Origin: Fulvivirga sediminis | Lineage (GTDB): Bacteria; Bacteroidota; Bacteroidia; Cytophagales; Cyclobacteriaceae | Direction of reading: 5' to 3' | Assembly (NCBI RefSeq): GCF_016757215.1 | Contig: NZ_JAESIY010000011.1 | Span: forward strand, 62,001-126,000 | Length of the DNA: 64,000 nt | Shown: in pieces, positions 28,456-36,640 of the stretch | How the letters are laid out: the number at the start of each line of letters is the position of its first letter | Position numbering within the stretch: position 1 is the first letter of the stretch | Notes under the pieces: model-generated | The model's input: the letters and a program-made list of their open reading frames with translations, nothing else | Told to the model about the DNA's origin: nothing | Databases searched by the model: none | Translations under genes and position numbers: made by a program

Positions 28456-29631
28456 TTAAGAGGTGTGTGGCGTATGTATAAATTTCTTATTAGCCCCTTT
28501 TAATTTAAAAAGTATTAATAGCATCTTCCAGAATATAAGAGGAAGTGAAACTATAGAGATTAATAAGGATTTGTTAAAATAGCTTCTAGGTATCGCCATT
28601 AGTATGCTTGTAGCAAGCAAGGTGAAAATTGTAATCCATAGATATATGTGTACAGGGAAATCTAATATATATAGTGCTAGGGCGGCAATGAATAATATAG
28701 TGGTTAAACCCAGGTTAATTAATCTGGGTAACTGAATATTTCTTAATATGGCACTATTAAAGTGAGTTAGATTTCCTGAAAACATTGATGCAAATCCGCT
28801 TCCAAAATATCTTTTTAGGTAATAAAATTGGCTTGAAATCCAACGTTTTCTTTGGTTTTCGAATACTTCAGGTTTCTCCACTTTTTCATCTAGTACGAAG
28901 ATATTTGAAGCATATTTTACTTTAAAACCATTAAGGATTAATTGTACTTCCAAGTCTCTGTCAAATCCGCCTATGGAACTCATGCGCGCCAGATGAGTTT
29001 TTACCAGCTGGTAGTCGAATGACATGCCTGAGCCTTTAAGAGAAGAGGAGAGTCCTAAAGCTGTACTTCCCTTACAAAATACATGGTTATTTATTTCTTC
29101 ACTTAGGCCGTCTAAGTATGACAAGGTGTTATTTTGATTCTTTGCAGCCCTTCTTCCTTGAATGGCCTTATAACCTTGCTGATGCAGGAAGTTTGCACCT
29201 TCAATAAAGTTCTCAGACATAACGTTATCAGCATCTAAAATGATAGCGTTATCATATTCATCCCCAAGTAATTCCATTGCCTTATTTAGGGCTTTTACCT
29301 TAGTACTTTTTTCGAAGGATACTTCTATTACTTTTATTGGTAATTGCCTTAATTTAGCTAATGTCTCATCTTTAAATGAGTCAGCAATAATTACTATGTC
29401 ATAGTAATTATGATCATAGGTTTGCTTTAGTGCTTCCTGGGCTACTTGTACTATTACACCATCCTCCTTATAACCAGGGATTAGAACGGCAAACCTGTTC
29501 TTTTTGTCCGCTTTGGCTAGCTTGGGGGCTTTGTAAAACAATCCGGCAGTTGAAAAAAAGAAACTATAGACAGAAGCATAGCCAAATATTAAAAGTAAGG
29601 CTACTTCAATAGAGTTGTAAATTAAATACAA
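28456..29631 (-). CDS. Membrane glycosyltransferase family 2 (cellulose/chitin-synthase-like processive type)
   Basis: A protein of 391 aa. A membrane segment opens it (residues 8-30). A GT-A domain follows with FAVLIPGYKEDGVIVQVAQ, DIVIIADSF, NAIILDADNVM (DAD metal site) and GGFDRDLEVQLIL (ED-equivalent), then ENQRKRWISSQ, which resembles the Q/RxxRW motif of processive synthases. Three or so C-terminal membrane segments follow. This build fits enzymes that polymerise a sugar at the inner membrane. It lies between the sugar transferase and a second GT2 and is likely part of an exopolysaccharide assembly operon. Processivity is inferred from the RxxRW-like motif only. Confidence 0.85.
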   Translation of the reverse strand: MYLIYNSIEVALLLIFGYASVYSFFFSTAGLFYKAPKLAKADKKNRFAVLIPGYKEDGVIVQVAQEALKQTYDHNYYDIVIIADSFKDETLAKLRQLPIKVIEVSFEKSTKVKALNKAMELLGDEYDNAIILDADNVMSENFIEGANFLHQQGYKAIQGRRAAKNQNNTLSYLDGLSEEINNHVFCKGSTALGLSSSLKGSGMSFDYQLVKTHLARMSSIGGFDRDLEVQLILNGFKVKYASNIFVLDEKVEKPEVFENQRKRWISSQFYYLKRYFGSGFASMFSGNLTHFNSAILRNIQLPRLINLGLTTILFIAALALYILDFPVHIYLWITIFTLLATSILMAIPRSYFNKSLLISIVSLPLIFWKMLLILFKLKGANKKFIHTPHTS

Positions 29632-29657
29632 AGTTCTTAAAGTTAGTTCGTAAAAAT

Positions 29658-30788
29658 TTAAACGTTTTCCTTTTGTAACAGAGCAGCAGGTGTTTTTAGC
29701 ATGATTTTTAAATCATACCAGAAAGAATTTTTATTAGCGTATTCCATATCTAAAGAAACTCTTTCTTCTTCAGACATATCTTCCTTACCTCTTTTGGTAA
29801 TCTGCCATAATCCGGTGATTCCCGCTGGAGCAAGAAATCTTAGGGCCCATTGGTCTTGAGTAAGTTTTTCAGCCTCATATAGAGGGAGAGGTCTGTTTCC
29901 TACTAAAGACATATCCCCTTTTAGTACATTGATGAGTTGAGGGATCTCATCAAGACTAGTTCTTCTAAGAAAACCACCTAATTTAGTGATTCTTGGGTCA
30001 TTCTTTACTTTGAAAAATACACCTCCGTTATCAGATGCAGCAGCATACTGATTTAAGTGCATCATTTCTTGGACGAGGTGGTCAGCATCTTGTCTCATAC
30101 TTCTAAATTTATAGAAGTTGAAAATCTGATAGCCTTTGCCTGCTCTTTTAGATATATAAAAGATAGGCCCTTTTGAATCTAATTTAATAGCTATAGCTAT
30201 AATTAACAAAACGGGGCTAATCAATAGCAAAGCAGTACCAGATATGGCTATGTCAAAAGCTCTCTTCATAGACCACATCTTAAATGTATCATTATTATGA
30301 AGGAGAGGTATTTGCTCTCTACCTACTTCGTGAGTGCTTTCCTGTGAAAGCTCTTTCAGTCTTGATAGAAAGTCTATACGGTGGCTTAATTCTTTAGCAC
30401 TGATGTTATCGGTATAATAATCTTCTGCTCCGATTTTTATAGCCTGATCTCTTTCGCTTTCATCAAAGCGCTCAGCCAAAAATATCATAGGAACATCTTT
30501 CAGCACGGTTGATTTTATTTGCTCAAACGGCTCAAGAGTCTGAATGTCAATATTTGAATTAACAATCAAAACACTAGGCAACTGATCTGGCGTGCTATTC
30601 TTTAGCCAGTTATATGCCTCCATGGAAGATTCCATGTTGTCAATCGGATACCCTTCTAGTCTTAAGTCAAGACAAAGGTCATCCCAGGCTCCTATAAATA
30701 AGATTTTTGCCTTATTAGAGGCATTGATCTCATGGCTTAGGTTGTTGTTAGTTGAAGCCTGAAAATCCATTACTCGATTTTCACTCAT
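29658..30788 (-). CDS. Receiver-like domain fused to undecaprenyl-phosphate sugar transferase (WcaJ/WbaP-like catalytic part)
   Basis: A protein of 376 aa. Residues about 27-145 resemble a response-regulator receiver (KILFIGAWDDLCLDLRLEGY ... VLIVNSNIDIQTL ... DVPMIFLAE ... KIGAEDYYTDNIS). The usual phospho-acceptor Asp is replaced (N in VNSNID) and the KP pair is missing, so it is probably not phosphorylated. After a link comes the bacterial sugar transferase: KRAFDIAISGTALLLISPVLLIIAIAIKLDS (membrane hairpin), FYKFRSM, FLRRTSLDEIPQLINVLKGDMSLVGNRP and LAPAGITGLWQITKRG. Such enzymes place the first sugar-phosphate on undecaprenyl phosphate. It follows a true receiver gene by 3 bp, so the pseudo-receiver may dock with or be tuned by it. 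Confidence 0.88.
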   Translation of the reverse strand: MSENRVMDFQASTNNNLSHEINASNKAKILFIGAWDDLCLDLRLEGYPIDNMESSMEAYNWLKNSTPDQLPSVLIVNSNIDIQTLEPFEQIKSTVLKDVPMIFLAERFDESERDQAIKIGAEDYYTDNISAKELSHRIDFLSRLKELSQESTHEVGREQIPLLHNNDTFKMWSMKRAFDIAISGTALLLISPVLLIIAIAIKLDSKGPIFYISKRAGKGYQIFNFYKFRSMRQDADHLVQEMMHLNQYAAASDNGGVFFKVKNDPRITKLGGFLRRTSLDEIPQLINVLKGDMSLVGNRPLPLYEAEKLTQDQWALRFLAPAGITGLWQITKRGKEDMSEEERVSLDMEYANKNSFWYDLKIMLKTPAALLQKENV

Positions 30789-30791
30789 AAT

Positions 30792-31199
30792 TTATGCTTG
30801 CTTTTTATTGTTCATAACATTAGTAATGCTCTCAATTAAGTGCTCTGGATTAAATGGTTTTACCAAATAATCATCAGCACCAGCTTTTAAACACTGCTCC
30901 TTAGTTACCACATCTTGTCTTGAAGAGATAACTATAATAGGTATTCCTGTATATAAACCGTTAGTCTTTAAATTAGTTAAAAAATCTTTACCGTCTATTA
31001 CAGGTAAATGAATATCGGTTATGATAACATCAGGTTTGCCATACATGTTCATGTGCTTTAAAGCATTGCCAACATGACTAAAGGCATCTACCTCAAACTC
31101 TTTTTCAAGCATTTTCTTGATGAGCCATCTCATTGCCTCATCGTCGTCAATAATAAGTATCTTTTTTTTCATTGAGCCAACTAGTTTTCCACCGGCCAT
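30792..31199 (-). CDS. Single-domain response regulator (CheY-like)
   Basis: A protein of 135 aa that is all receiver: KKILIIDDDEAMRWLI (acidic pocket), DVIITDIHLPVIDGKDF (phospho-acceptor Asp), VISSRQD and GADDYLVKPF (Lys). No output domain. The first ATG is at 31199; a second in-frame ATG at 31172 begins directly at MKKKILIIDDD and may be the true start. It is the first gene of a tight operon with the receiver/sugar-transferase fusion and two glycosyltransferases, so it probably controls exopolysaccharide synthesis by protein contact. No cognate kinase gene is adjacent. Confidence 0.88.
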   Translation of the reverse strand: MAGGKLVGSMKKKILIIDDDEAMRWLIKKMLEKEFEVDAFSHVGNALKHMNMYGKPDVIITDIHLPVIDGKDFLTNLKTNGLYTGIPIIVISSRQDVVTKEQCLKAGADDYLVKPFNPEHLIESITNVMNNKKQA

Positions 31200-31597
31200 A
31201 GTAAGTTTTTTTTAAATAGTACTGAATTTTATTTGTCCACTTCAGTAACTGATATTATGACCAACCACAGATAAATCAGACTTGTTTTCTTATTTCTTAA
31301 ATAATTTTAATTTCCTTTAAATAAGAACTTATTTTATCTATATAATTCAAATATAGGTATAGAAGTCAGTATTTTCACAGCAAAACGAAGCTTAAAAATT
31401 TAACCAACCGGACTTAAGATAAGTTAAATTTTTTAGAATACATTACATGAATGCATCTCCCTTTTCATTCGCTTTGTAATACAAGGGTAACCATTTTTAG
31501 ATAAAAATTATATTAGATAGAATTAAAAAATTAAAATTAGCTTTTTAGTATTTTTATAATGTAATGTTTCATTCTATTTCTTATGAAATTATATGTG
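31200..31597. other. Intergenic, AT-rich, possible promoter for the exopolysaccharide operon
   Basis: About 400 bp without a convincing gene. On the minus strand a TATATTTG element (31348-31355) matches the Bacteroidota -7 consensus TAnnTTTG, about 150 nt before the response-regulator start. A TTTG-type -33 element at the right distance was not found (nearest CAAA on the plus strand leaves a 25-bp spacer). No strong hairpin terminator for the kinase gene upstream is visible. Confidence 0.4.
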
Positions 31598-32218
31598 CTA
31601 TTGGCTGAAAAGGCCATGAAGTTCAACATCTATTTTATTTACAATATGGGCAAAATCTTCAGTGTTTGCCACGTAATCGATATTGTTCACGTCTATAACT
31701 AATAGTTTGCCATCCTTATATTTATCTATCCACTCCTTGTAATGTTGATTAAGGTTTTTTAAATAATCTAGACGAATGGCATTTTCATAATCCCTGCCTC
31801 GTTTTTCTATTTGACTTACAAGTTTGGGGATATCTGCTTTTAGGTAAATAAGTAAATCAGGAGCTTGTACATGCTCAATCATAGATTCAAAGAGAGCCAG
31901 ATAGTTCTGGTAGTCGCGGTCATTCAGGTAGTTCGACTTATAGAGGTTGGCCGCAAATATATAAGCGTCCTCATATATAGTTCTGTCCTGAATAGTAGTT
32001 TTATTACTTCGTCGAATTCTCTTGATTTGGTTGAAACGGCTATTGAGGAAATAAATTTGCAGATGAAAGGCCCATCGAGGCATATCTTCATAAAAATCTG
32101 ATAAATAGGGGTTATTGTCTACAGATTCCAATTCTGCTTGCCAGTTATAATGTTTGGAAAGCATTTTAGCGAGTGTGGTTTTTCCACAGCCTATATTTCC
32201 GCAAATAGCTATGTGCAT
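31598..32218 (-). CDS. Deoxynucleoside kinase
   Basis: A protein of 206 aa. It has a P-loop GNIGCGKTT (residues 7-15), then ELESVDNNPYLSDFYEDMPRWAFHLQIYFL (substrate-side Glu and the NP-x-L-x-x-FY motif), and TIQDRTIYEDAYIFA, equivalent to the catalytic D/ERS motif. Together these define the deoxyadenosine/deoxyguanosine kinase family, which phosphorylates deoxynucleosides in the salvage pathway in the cytoplasm. It is transcribed alone. A -7 element lies 25 nt upstream of the ATG. Whether it prefers dA, dG or dC cannot be decided from sequence. Confidence 0.88.
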   Translation of the reverse strand: MHIAICGNIGCGKTTLAKMLSKHYNWQAELESVDNNPYLSDFYEDMPRWAFHLQIYFLNSRFNQIKRIRRSNKTTIQDRTIYEDAYIFAANLYKSNYLNDRDYQNYLALFESMIEHVQAPDLLIYLKADIPKLVSQIEKRGRDYENAIRLDYLKNLNQHYKEWIDKYKDGKLLVIDVNNIDYVANTEDFAHIVNKIDVELHGLFSQ

Positions 32219-32242
32219 CGTAATTTATATTAGAAAGGGGTG

Positions 32243-32250
32243 CAAAAGTA
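32243..32250 (-). promoter_or_regulatory. -7 promoter element of the deoxynucleoside kinase gene
   Basis: Minus strand reads TACTTTTG, an exact match to the Bacteroidota -7 consensus TAnnTTTG, ending 25 nt before the kinase ATG. No clear -33 TTTG at the normal spacing. Confidence 0.4.
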
Positions 32251-32284
32251 TTATATCCTTTTCTAACTAAAAATTGCAAGCAGA

Positions 32285-32311
32285 AAAAAGACCGGACTGG
32301 CCGGTCTTTTT
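32285..32311 (-). terminator. Rho-independent terminator
   Basis: Arms 32285-32295 and 32301-32311 (aaaaagaccgg/ccggtcttttt) are perfectly complementary with a 5-nt loop. On the minus strand the stem is followed by a T-run, so it would end transcription from the acetyltransferase gene about 340 bp upstream. The near-symmetric form could work both ways. Confidence 0.75.
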
Positions 32312-32648
32312 AAATAACCTAAACAAAACTTTTATATAAGATTTACTGCCAGCAAAGCTATATTTTAGTCATGTATGTGTTGTTAAAAGTGAAATTAAAC
32401 CTTCATTATTTCTTGAGGTAATATTTAACTATTAAATAATTTATGGTTTATCATTTCTTTTTCTGGTAGTATCTGAAATGATGGTTTGACATACCTTAGC
32501 TTGGGCCGGCTATTGTGATCATGTCCAAAAGCGGGAATGGGCGATATGATCATTAGCACTACAAACTCTATTTTATTATTTGCAATTTTTTTGTGTAGTG
32601 AGAGGTTTTAAATATTGTAATAATGCTGTTGGTTGAGAAGTTACTTTT
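32312..32648. other. Intergenic, no gene seen
   Basis: About 337 bp between the GNAT stop (minus strand) and the terminator at 32285-32311. I see no ORF with coding character, no RNA gene fold I can name and no repeat. It would be a long 3' untranslated region if the terminator belongs to the GNAT transcript. Confidence 0.4.
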
Positions 32649-33167
32649 TTAAAGCTCTAACAACATTACTACATCTGTATATTTTTCATCCCCCATAAAG
32701 AAATCCATTTTTCCCATTTTATCAAATCCATTTTTTTCATAGAAATGAATAGCTCTTGGGTTTTGATCCCATACGCCCAACCATAGAAACTGACTATGTT
32801 GCTCTCGTGCTATTTTTATGGCCTGATTGAGTAGTACTTGTCCAAAGCCTTTGCCAAGTACTTTACCTAGGGTGTATATTCGTTGTAGCTCTATGCTATT
32901 TTTCTCCTTATATCTCTGCTGAGCATCTTTGTGATTTAATTTGAGATAGCCTATTACCTCTCCGTCATGTTCTGCCAGGTAGAATTCAGAAAAAGGGTTG
33001 TTCAGCTCTTTCCACAGGCGTTCTTCACTAAAAGCATTTTTTACATACTCTTTTACATTTTCTGATGATTCTCCTGCTAAAAAAGCCTCAAAGTAAGTGG
33101 CCTTGGATATGTCTAACAGTTGATCCAATTCATTTAAAGTACACTTAATAAACTTTACGTCGTTCAT
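32649..33167 (-). CDS. GNAT family N-acetyltransferase
   Basis: A protein of 172 aa. VIGYLKLN (beta4), then IELQRIYTLGKVLGKGFGQVLLNQAIKIA, containing the acetyl-CoA pyrophosphate-binding Q/RxxGxG/A-like motif (GKGFGQ), then FLWLGVWDQNPRAIHFYEKNGFDKMG, the classic 'WLgVwe.N.rAi.FYek.GF' end of the GNAT fold. It should transfer acetyl from acetyl-CoA to an amine on a small molecule or protein. It stands alone. The target is unknown. Confidence 0.87.
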   Translation of the reverse strand: MNDVKFIKCTLNELDQLLDISKATYFEAFLAGESSENVKEYVKNAFSEERLWKELNNPFSEFYLAEHDGEVIGYLKLNHKDAQQRYKEKNSIELQRIYTLGKVLGKGFGQVLLNQAIKIAREQHSQFLWLGVWDQNPRAIHFYEKNGFDKMGKMDFFMGDEKYTDVVMLLEL

Positions 33168-33349
33168 ACATTTTTTAAGAAATCATTGCTAAATAGCAAG
33201 GGATAAAAGTATTAGAATTTTTACGATTTTGTAAAGTTACATCGGTATTTTTTATGATACATATAATGTTAGAGCTGTGAATAGAAAATATTAGACTAAT
33301 AAGAGGACCTTTGCAATAAAGGAAAGCTTATATTCGTGCGTTATTTTGA

Positions 33350-34894
33350 ATGATTATGGATCCGAATTTTGAGTCTGACAAGACAATAAAAGAAATTGAT
33401 ATTGAGCAATGTATTGACACTTTGAAACTGTTAGTGTCAGACAGAGAGAAGCTTGTGCTTTTACCTGAAGATAAAAAAGTAGAATTAATTACGCTAGCAG
33501 GTAAATTATCTAGGCCGGATAGAGATGAGATTAGAAAGCGTAACAGGGTAAAAAGAAAAGCTCAGAAGGAGGTGGTAAGGCAGCAAGATAAAGAAGCAAG
33601 GTCTACCACTGGAATTAGAAGTGCAAGAGAAGCGGTAGTTTTTACCGCACCTAAACTTCTGGAAGGGCATGAGCAAAAAGAAGGTAGAACCATGAGTTCG
33701 CCTAGAAACTGCTACGTGTGTAAGAAGGAATATACAGTACTTCATCATTTTTATGACTCTATGTGTCAGGAATGTGGAGATTTAAATTATGCCAAGAGAT
33801 TTCAAACGGCTGATCTTACAGGTCAGGTGGCCTTAATTACAGGTTCTCGTTTAAAGATTGGTTATCAGGCTACTTTAATGATGCTTAGGGCAGGTGCCAC
33901 GGTTATTGCTACCACTCGTTTTCCTGCAGACTCTGCCATAAGGTTTGCTAAAGAAACAGATTTTTCTGATTGGGGACATCGATTAAAAATTCATGGATTA
34001 GATTTAAGGCATATTCCTAGTGTAGAGCTCTTTGCTAGCTACATAGAGCAGCAGTATGACCGGTTAGATATATTAATCAATAATGCTGCGCAAACTGTAA
34101 GGAGACCAGCAGGTTTTTATGCTCACCTGATGGAGAATGAACGCTTGGGATTTCATGATCATTCGAAAGAGGTTCAAATGCTTCTGCACGACCATGAAGA
34201 CTTGTTACATCACCTGTTAGATAGCGGTAAGGAAAATAAAATGGGCCACCTACCTGTTACCTGGAATAGTCAAGAGCCGGGTATTGGTATACGAGCTTCA
34301 GCACAGCTCTCACAAGTGCCTTATAAATTTGATAATTCTCTGGAGGCTGCAGAAGTATTTCCAGAAGGTAAACTAGATGCTGACTTACAGCAGGTTGATT
34401 TAAGAAAAACCAATAGCTGGAGATTAAAACTTGGCGAAGTTCATACCCACGAAATGCTTGAAGTACAGCTCGTGAATTCTATAGCGCCATTTGTACTTTG
34501 TAATCGACTGATTGATCTGATGCAAAGAGACCATACAGGGAAGAAGTATGTGGTGAATGTAACTGCTATGGAAGGTAAGTTTTACCGTTTTAAAAAGGAA
34601 AGCCGTCATCCGCACACCAATATGGCCAAAGCAGCTTTGAATATGCTTACTCACACTGCTGCCGGAGATTTAGGGAAAGAAGGTATATTTATGAATGCGG
34701 TAGATACCGGTTGGGTTACAGATGAAGATCCCGTAGAACTAGCTAAAATAAAGCAGGACAAGCATGACTTTCAGCCTCCTCTGGACATTGTAGATGGCGC
34801 GGCACGTGTTTGTGATCCGTTTTTTGATGGTATAAACACTGGTAAGCACTGGTGCGGACAGTTTTTAAAAGACTATTTCCCTATAGATTGGTAA
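33350..34894 (+). CDS. SDR-family protein with N-terminal four-cysteine zinc motif and no catalytic Tyr
   Basis: A protein of 514 aa, twice the length of a normal SDR. Residues 1-115 are charged and helical. A CxxC-x14-CxxC motif (C121, C124, C139, C142) looks like a small zinc ribbon. A Rossmann domain follows ([21 protein letters not shown], residues 159-179) with [15 protein letters not shown]. The usual YxxxK is replaced by [12 protein letters not shown], leaving Thr in place of Tyr while keeping the Lys. An insert of about 140 residues separates the NAA motif from the catalytic region. The substrate is unknown. It could be an atypical dehydrogenase or a non-catalytic NAD(P)-binding protein. 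Confidence 0.8.
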   Translation: MIMDPNFESDKTIKEIDIEQCIDTLKLLVSDREKLVLLPEDKKVELITLAGKLSRPDRDEIRKRNRVKRKAQKEVVRQQDKEARSTTGIRSAREAVVFTAPKLLEGHEQKEGRTMSSPRNCYVCKKEYTVLHHFYDSMCQECGDLNYAKRFQTADLTGQVALITGSRLKIGYQATLMMLRAGATVIATTRFPADSAIRFAKETDFSDWGHRLKIHGLDLRHIPSVELFASYIEQQYDRLDILINNAAQTVRRPAGFYAHLMENERLGFHDHSKEVQMLLHDHEDLLHHLLDSGKENKMGHLPVTWNSQEPGIGIRASAQLSQVPYKFDNSLEAAEVFPEGKLDADLQQVDLRKTNSWRLKLGEVHTHEMLEVQLVNSIAPFVLCNRLIDLMQRDHTGKKYVVNVTAMEGKFYRFKKESRHPHTNMAKAALNMLTHTAAGDLGKEGIFMNAVDTGWVTDEDPVELAKIKQDKHDFQPPLDIVDGAARVCDPFFDGINTGKHWCGQFLKDYFPIDW

Positions 34895-34914
34895 ACCGAG
34901 TAGGAGAGATGGCC

Positions 34915-34922
34915 TACCTTTG
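34915..34922 (+). promoter_or_regulatory. -7 element directly before the TruA-like gene
   Basis: TACCTTTG matches TAnnTTTG and ends only 5 nt before the ATG at 34928. If used, the transcript would have almost no leader. No good -33 element at normal spacing. Confidence 0.35.
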
Positions 34923-34927
34923 AGGTA

Positions 34928-35701
34928 ATGAAAAAATATTATTACCTCATTCATTTTCAATTTTTAGGCTTTCGATATCATGGTTGGCAAAAGCAGCCAC
35001 AGGTAAAGACCGTGCAAGGAATGCTGGAAAAGACCCTTAATTTTGTGCTAGGCCATGATAATTATCGTACTTTGGGTTCCTCACGCACAGACGCTATGGT
35101 GTCCGCAGAAGTAGGAGTCTTTGAACTGTTTACCCGAGAGCCCATTGATACTGAGTCTATTTTCAACTTGTTAAACTTAAACTTGCCCAGTGATATAAGA
35201 GCGCTCAAAATTGAGGAGACTGACAAAGATTTCAACATCATACAGCATTCCAAAACAAAAGAATATCTGTATCTTTTTTCTTTTGGAGCAAAAAACCATC
35301 CTTTTGCTGCTCCCTTTATGAGCTACATTATCCAGAATTTAGATCTGGATGTGATGAAGCAAGGGGCCAAACTGTTTCAAGGAGCTCATAATTTTAAGAA
35401 CTATGCCTATAAACCTTCAGAAGTCACCGTTTTTGATCGAGTAATTGATGAAGCTGAAATTGTAGAGAACGATCTTTATAAGGCTAACTTCTTCCCAGAG
35501 AAAAGCTACATATTTAGAGTAAAAGGAGAGGGCTTTATGCGTTATCAGGTACGACTGATGATGGGCGCCTTATTTCTGCTAGGCAAAGGAGAGATTACTC
35601 TGGCGGACCTACAAAAATCTCTGGAAGATCCTGATTATGGATCATTTAGCTATATCGCCCCGGCCTCGGGCTTGATTTTGAGGGGCGTGGAGTTTAAGTA
35701 A
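34928..35701 (+). CDS. tRNA pseudouridine synthase TruA-like
   Basis: A protein of 257 aa, typical TruA length. YYLIHFQFLGFRYHGWQKQPQVKTVQGMLE is the family start ('Y.G..F.GwQ.Q....tVQ..LE'). SSRTDAMVSAEVGVFEL has the catalytic Asp55 in the 'GRTDxGVhA' motif, here in a divergent form (SRTDAMVSA). FLRVKGEGFMRYQVRLMMGAL-type residues at about 205-225 form the C-terminal conserved block. TruA makes pseudouridine at positions 38-40 of tRNA anticodon arms. The divergent motif suggests a paralogue, possibly with a different target, since a standard TruA may be encoded elsewhere. Confidence 0.82.
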   Translation: MKKYYYLIHFQFLGFRYHGWQKQPQVKTVQGMLEKTLNFVLGHDNYRTLGSSRTDAMVSAEVGVFELFTREPIDTESIFNLLNLNLPSDIRALKIEETDKDFNIIQHSKTKEYLYLFSFGAKNHPFAAPFMSYIIQNLDLDVMKQGAKLFQGAHNFKNYAYKPSEVTVFDRVIDEAEIVENDLYKANFFPEKSYIFRVKGEGFMRYQVRLMMGALFLLGKGEITLADLQKSLEDPDYGSFSYIAPASGLILRGVEFK

Positions 35702-35855
35702 GATGAGTAACTTATTTTATGATACTTCACGAAAGTGGAGAGACAATTGGCGCTTAAGATTGATATAGTGACATATATAGGCTTATTTAAGAATTGAATT
35801 TTTGGAGAAATTTGGTGATTGAGTTTTTTTCAAAATCACATAAAAAGAAAAGATC

Positions 35856-36584
35856 ATGATGAGGTATATTGTATTTTTATTTGGGCTAATAATATTTACT
35901 GGTTGCAATAACCAAAAGGAAGACAATGCCGCTTCGGAAGCGCAACCCTCTACAACTCAACTCTACTATAAAGATCTCATTGCAGAAAAAACGCTCACCA
36001 AAAATGAATACCAGCATTTTAGAAAAGAACTGCAAGACAAGTATGCTGATAATAGTGCTGTTACCTTTCATCTTTATGATAAAAACACTAAAGAAGATTC
36101 TGTTATTCAGGAGTTTAAGTATACTGTAAAACAAGGCCATAAGTATCTATACAGCGGGTCTAAAGCGGCTTTGTTTAATTATTTGGATTCACCTTTTCCT
36201 AATAAGGAGCTTACAACGCTTAATGGCGATAAAATTACGTTGGCAGGAGGAGAAAAGCCCATGCTAATTAATTTTTGGTTTACTCAATGTGCTCCATGTG
36301 TTAAGGAAATGCCTATTCTCAATAATTTGCAAAACAAGTATAAGCAGCAAATGGATTTTGTGGCGATTACTTTTAGCAAAGCTGAAGAGGTTGAGAAATT
36401 CCTGTCCAAGCACCCATTTACATTTACCCAAGTAACTAATGCAGCCAGTTTTATTGATGAACTAGGCATTATGGATTATCCCACCACGATATTTATTAAT
36501 AAAGACGGAAAACTAATCTATATAGAAGCAGCCGTGTTGGGCAAAGGAGAGGAGTTTGAGCAGTTGATTGAGGAATTGATTTAA
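35856..36584 (+). CDS. TlpA-like thioredoxin-fold lipoprotein
   Basis: A protein of 242 aa with lipobox IIFTGC (residues 11-16), so it should be anchored on a membrane facing the periplasm. The C-terminal domain (about 105-242) begins SPFPNKELTTLNGDKITL and has LINFWFTQCAPCVKEMPILNNL, with the redox motif CAPC, and a cis-Pro region MDYPTTIFINKDGK. These are features of TlpA/ResA-type thiol-disulfide oxidoreductases. The N-terminal about 100 residues are family-specific. It lies 150 bp downstream of the TruA-like gene and converges on the SerB-SerA gene. Confidence 0.85.
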   Translation: MMRYIVFLFGLIIFTGCNNQKEDNAASEAQPSTTQLYYKDLIAEKTLTKNEYQHFRKELQDKYADNSAVTFHLYDKNTKEDSVIQEFKYTVKQGHKYLYSGSKAALFNYLDSPFPNKELTTLNGDKITLAGGEKPMLINFWFTQCAPCVKEMPILNNLQNKYKQQMDFVAITFSKAEEVEKFLSKHPFTFTQVTNAASFIDELGIMDYPTTIFINKDGKLIYIEAAVLGKGEEFEQLIEELI

Positions 36585-36590
36585 AACAAA

Positions 36591-36614
36591 AAATCCCCTA
36601 ACAAGAGGGGATTT
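36591..36614. terminator. Bidirectional terminator hairpin
   Basis: aaatcccct (36591-36599) and aggggattt (36606-36614) form a 9-bp stem with a 6-nt loop between the converging TlpA-like gene and the SerB-SerA gene. The A/T flanks on either side fit a two-way terminator. Confidence 0.75.
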
Positions 36615-36640
36615 AATAATTATTTTAAGTTTGGAGGCTA

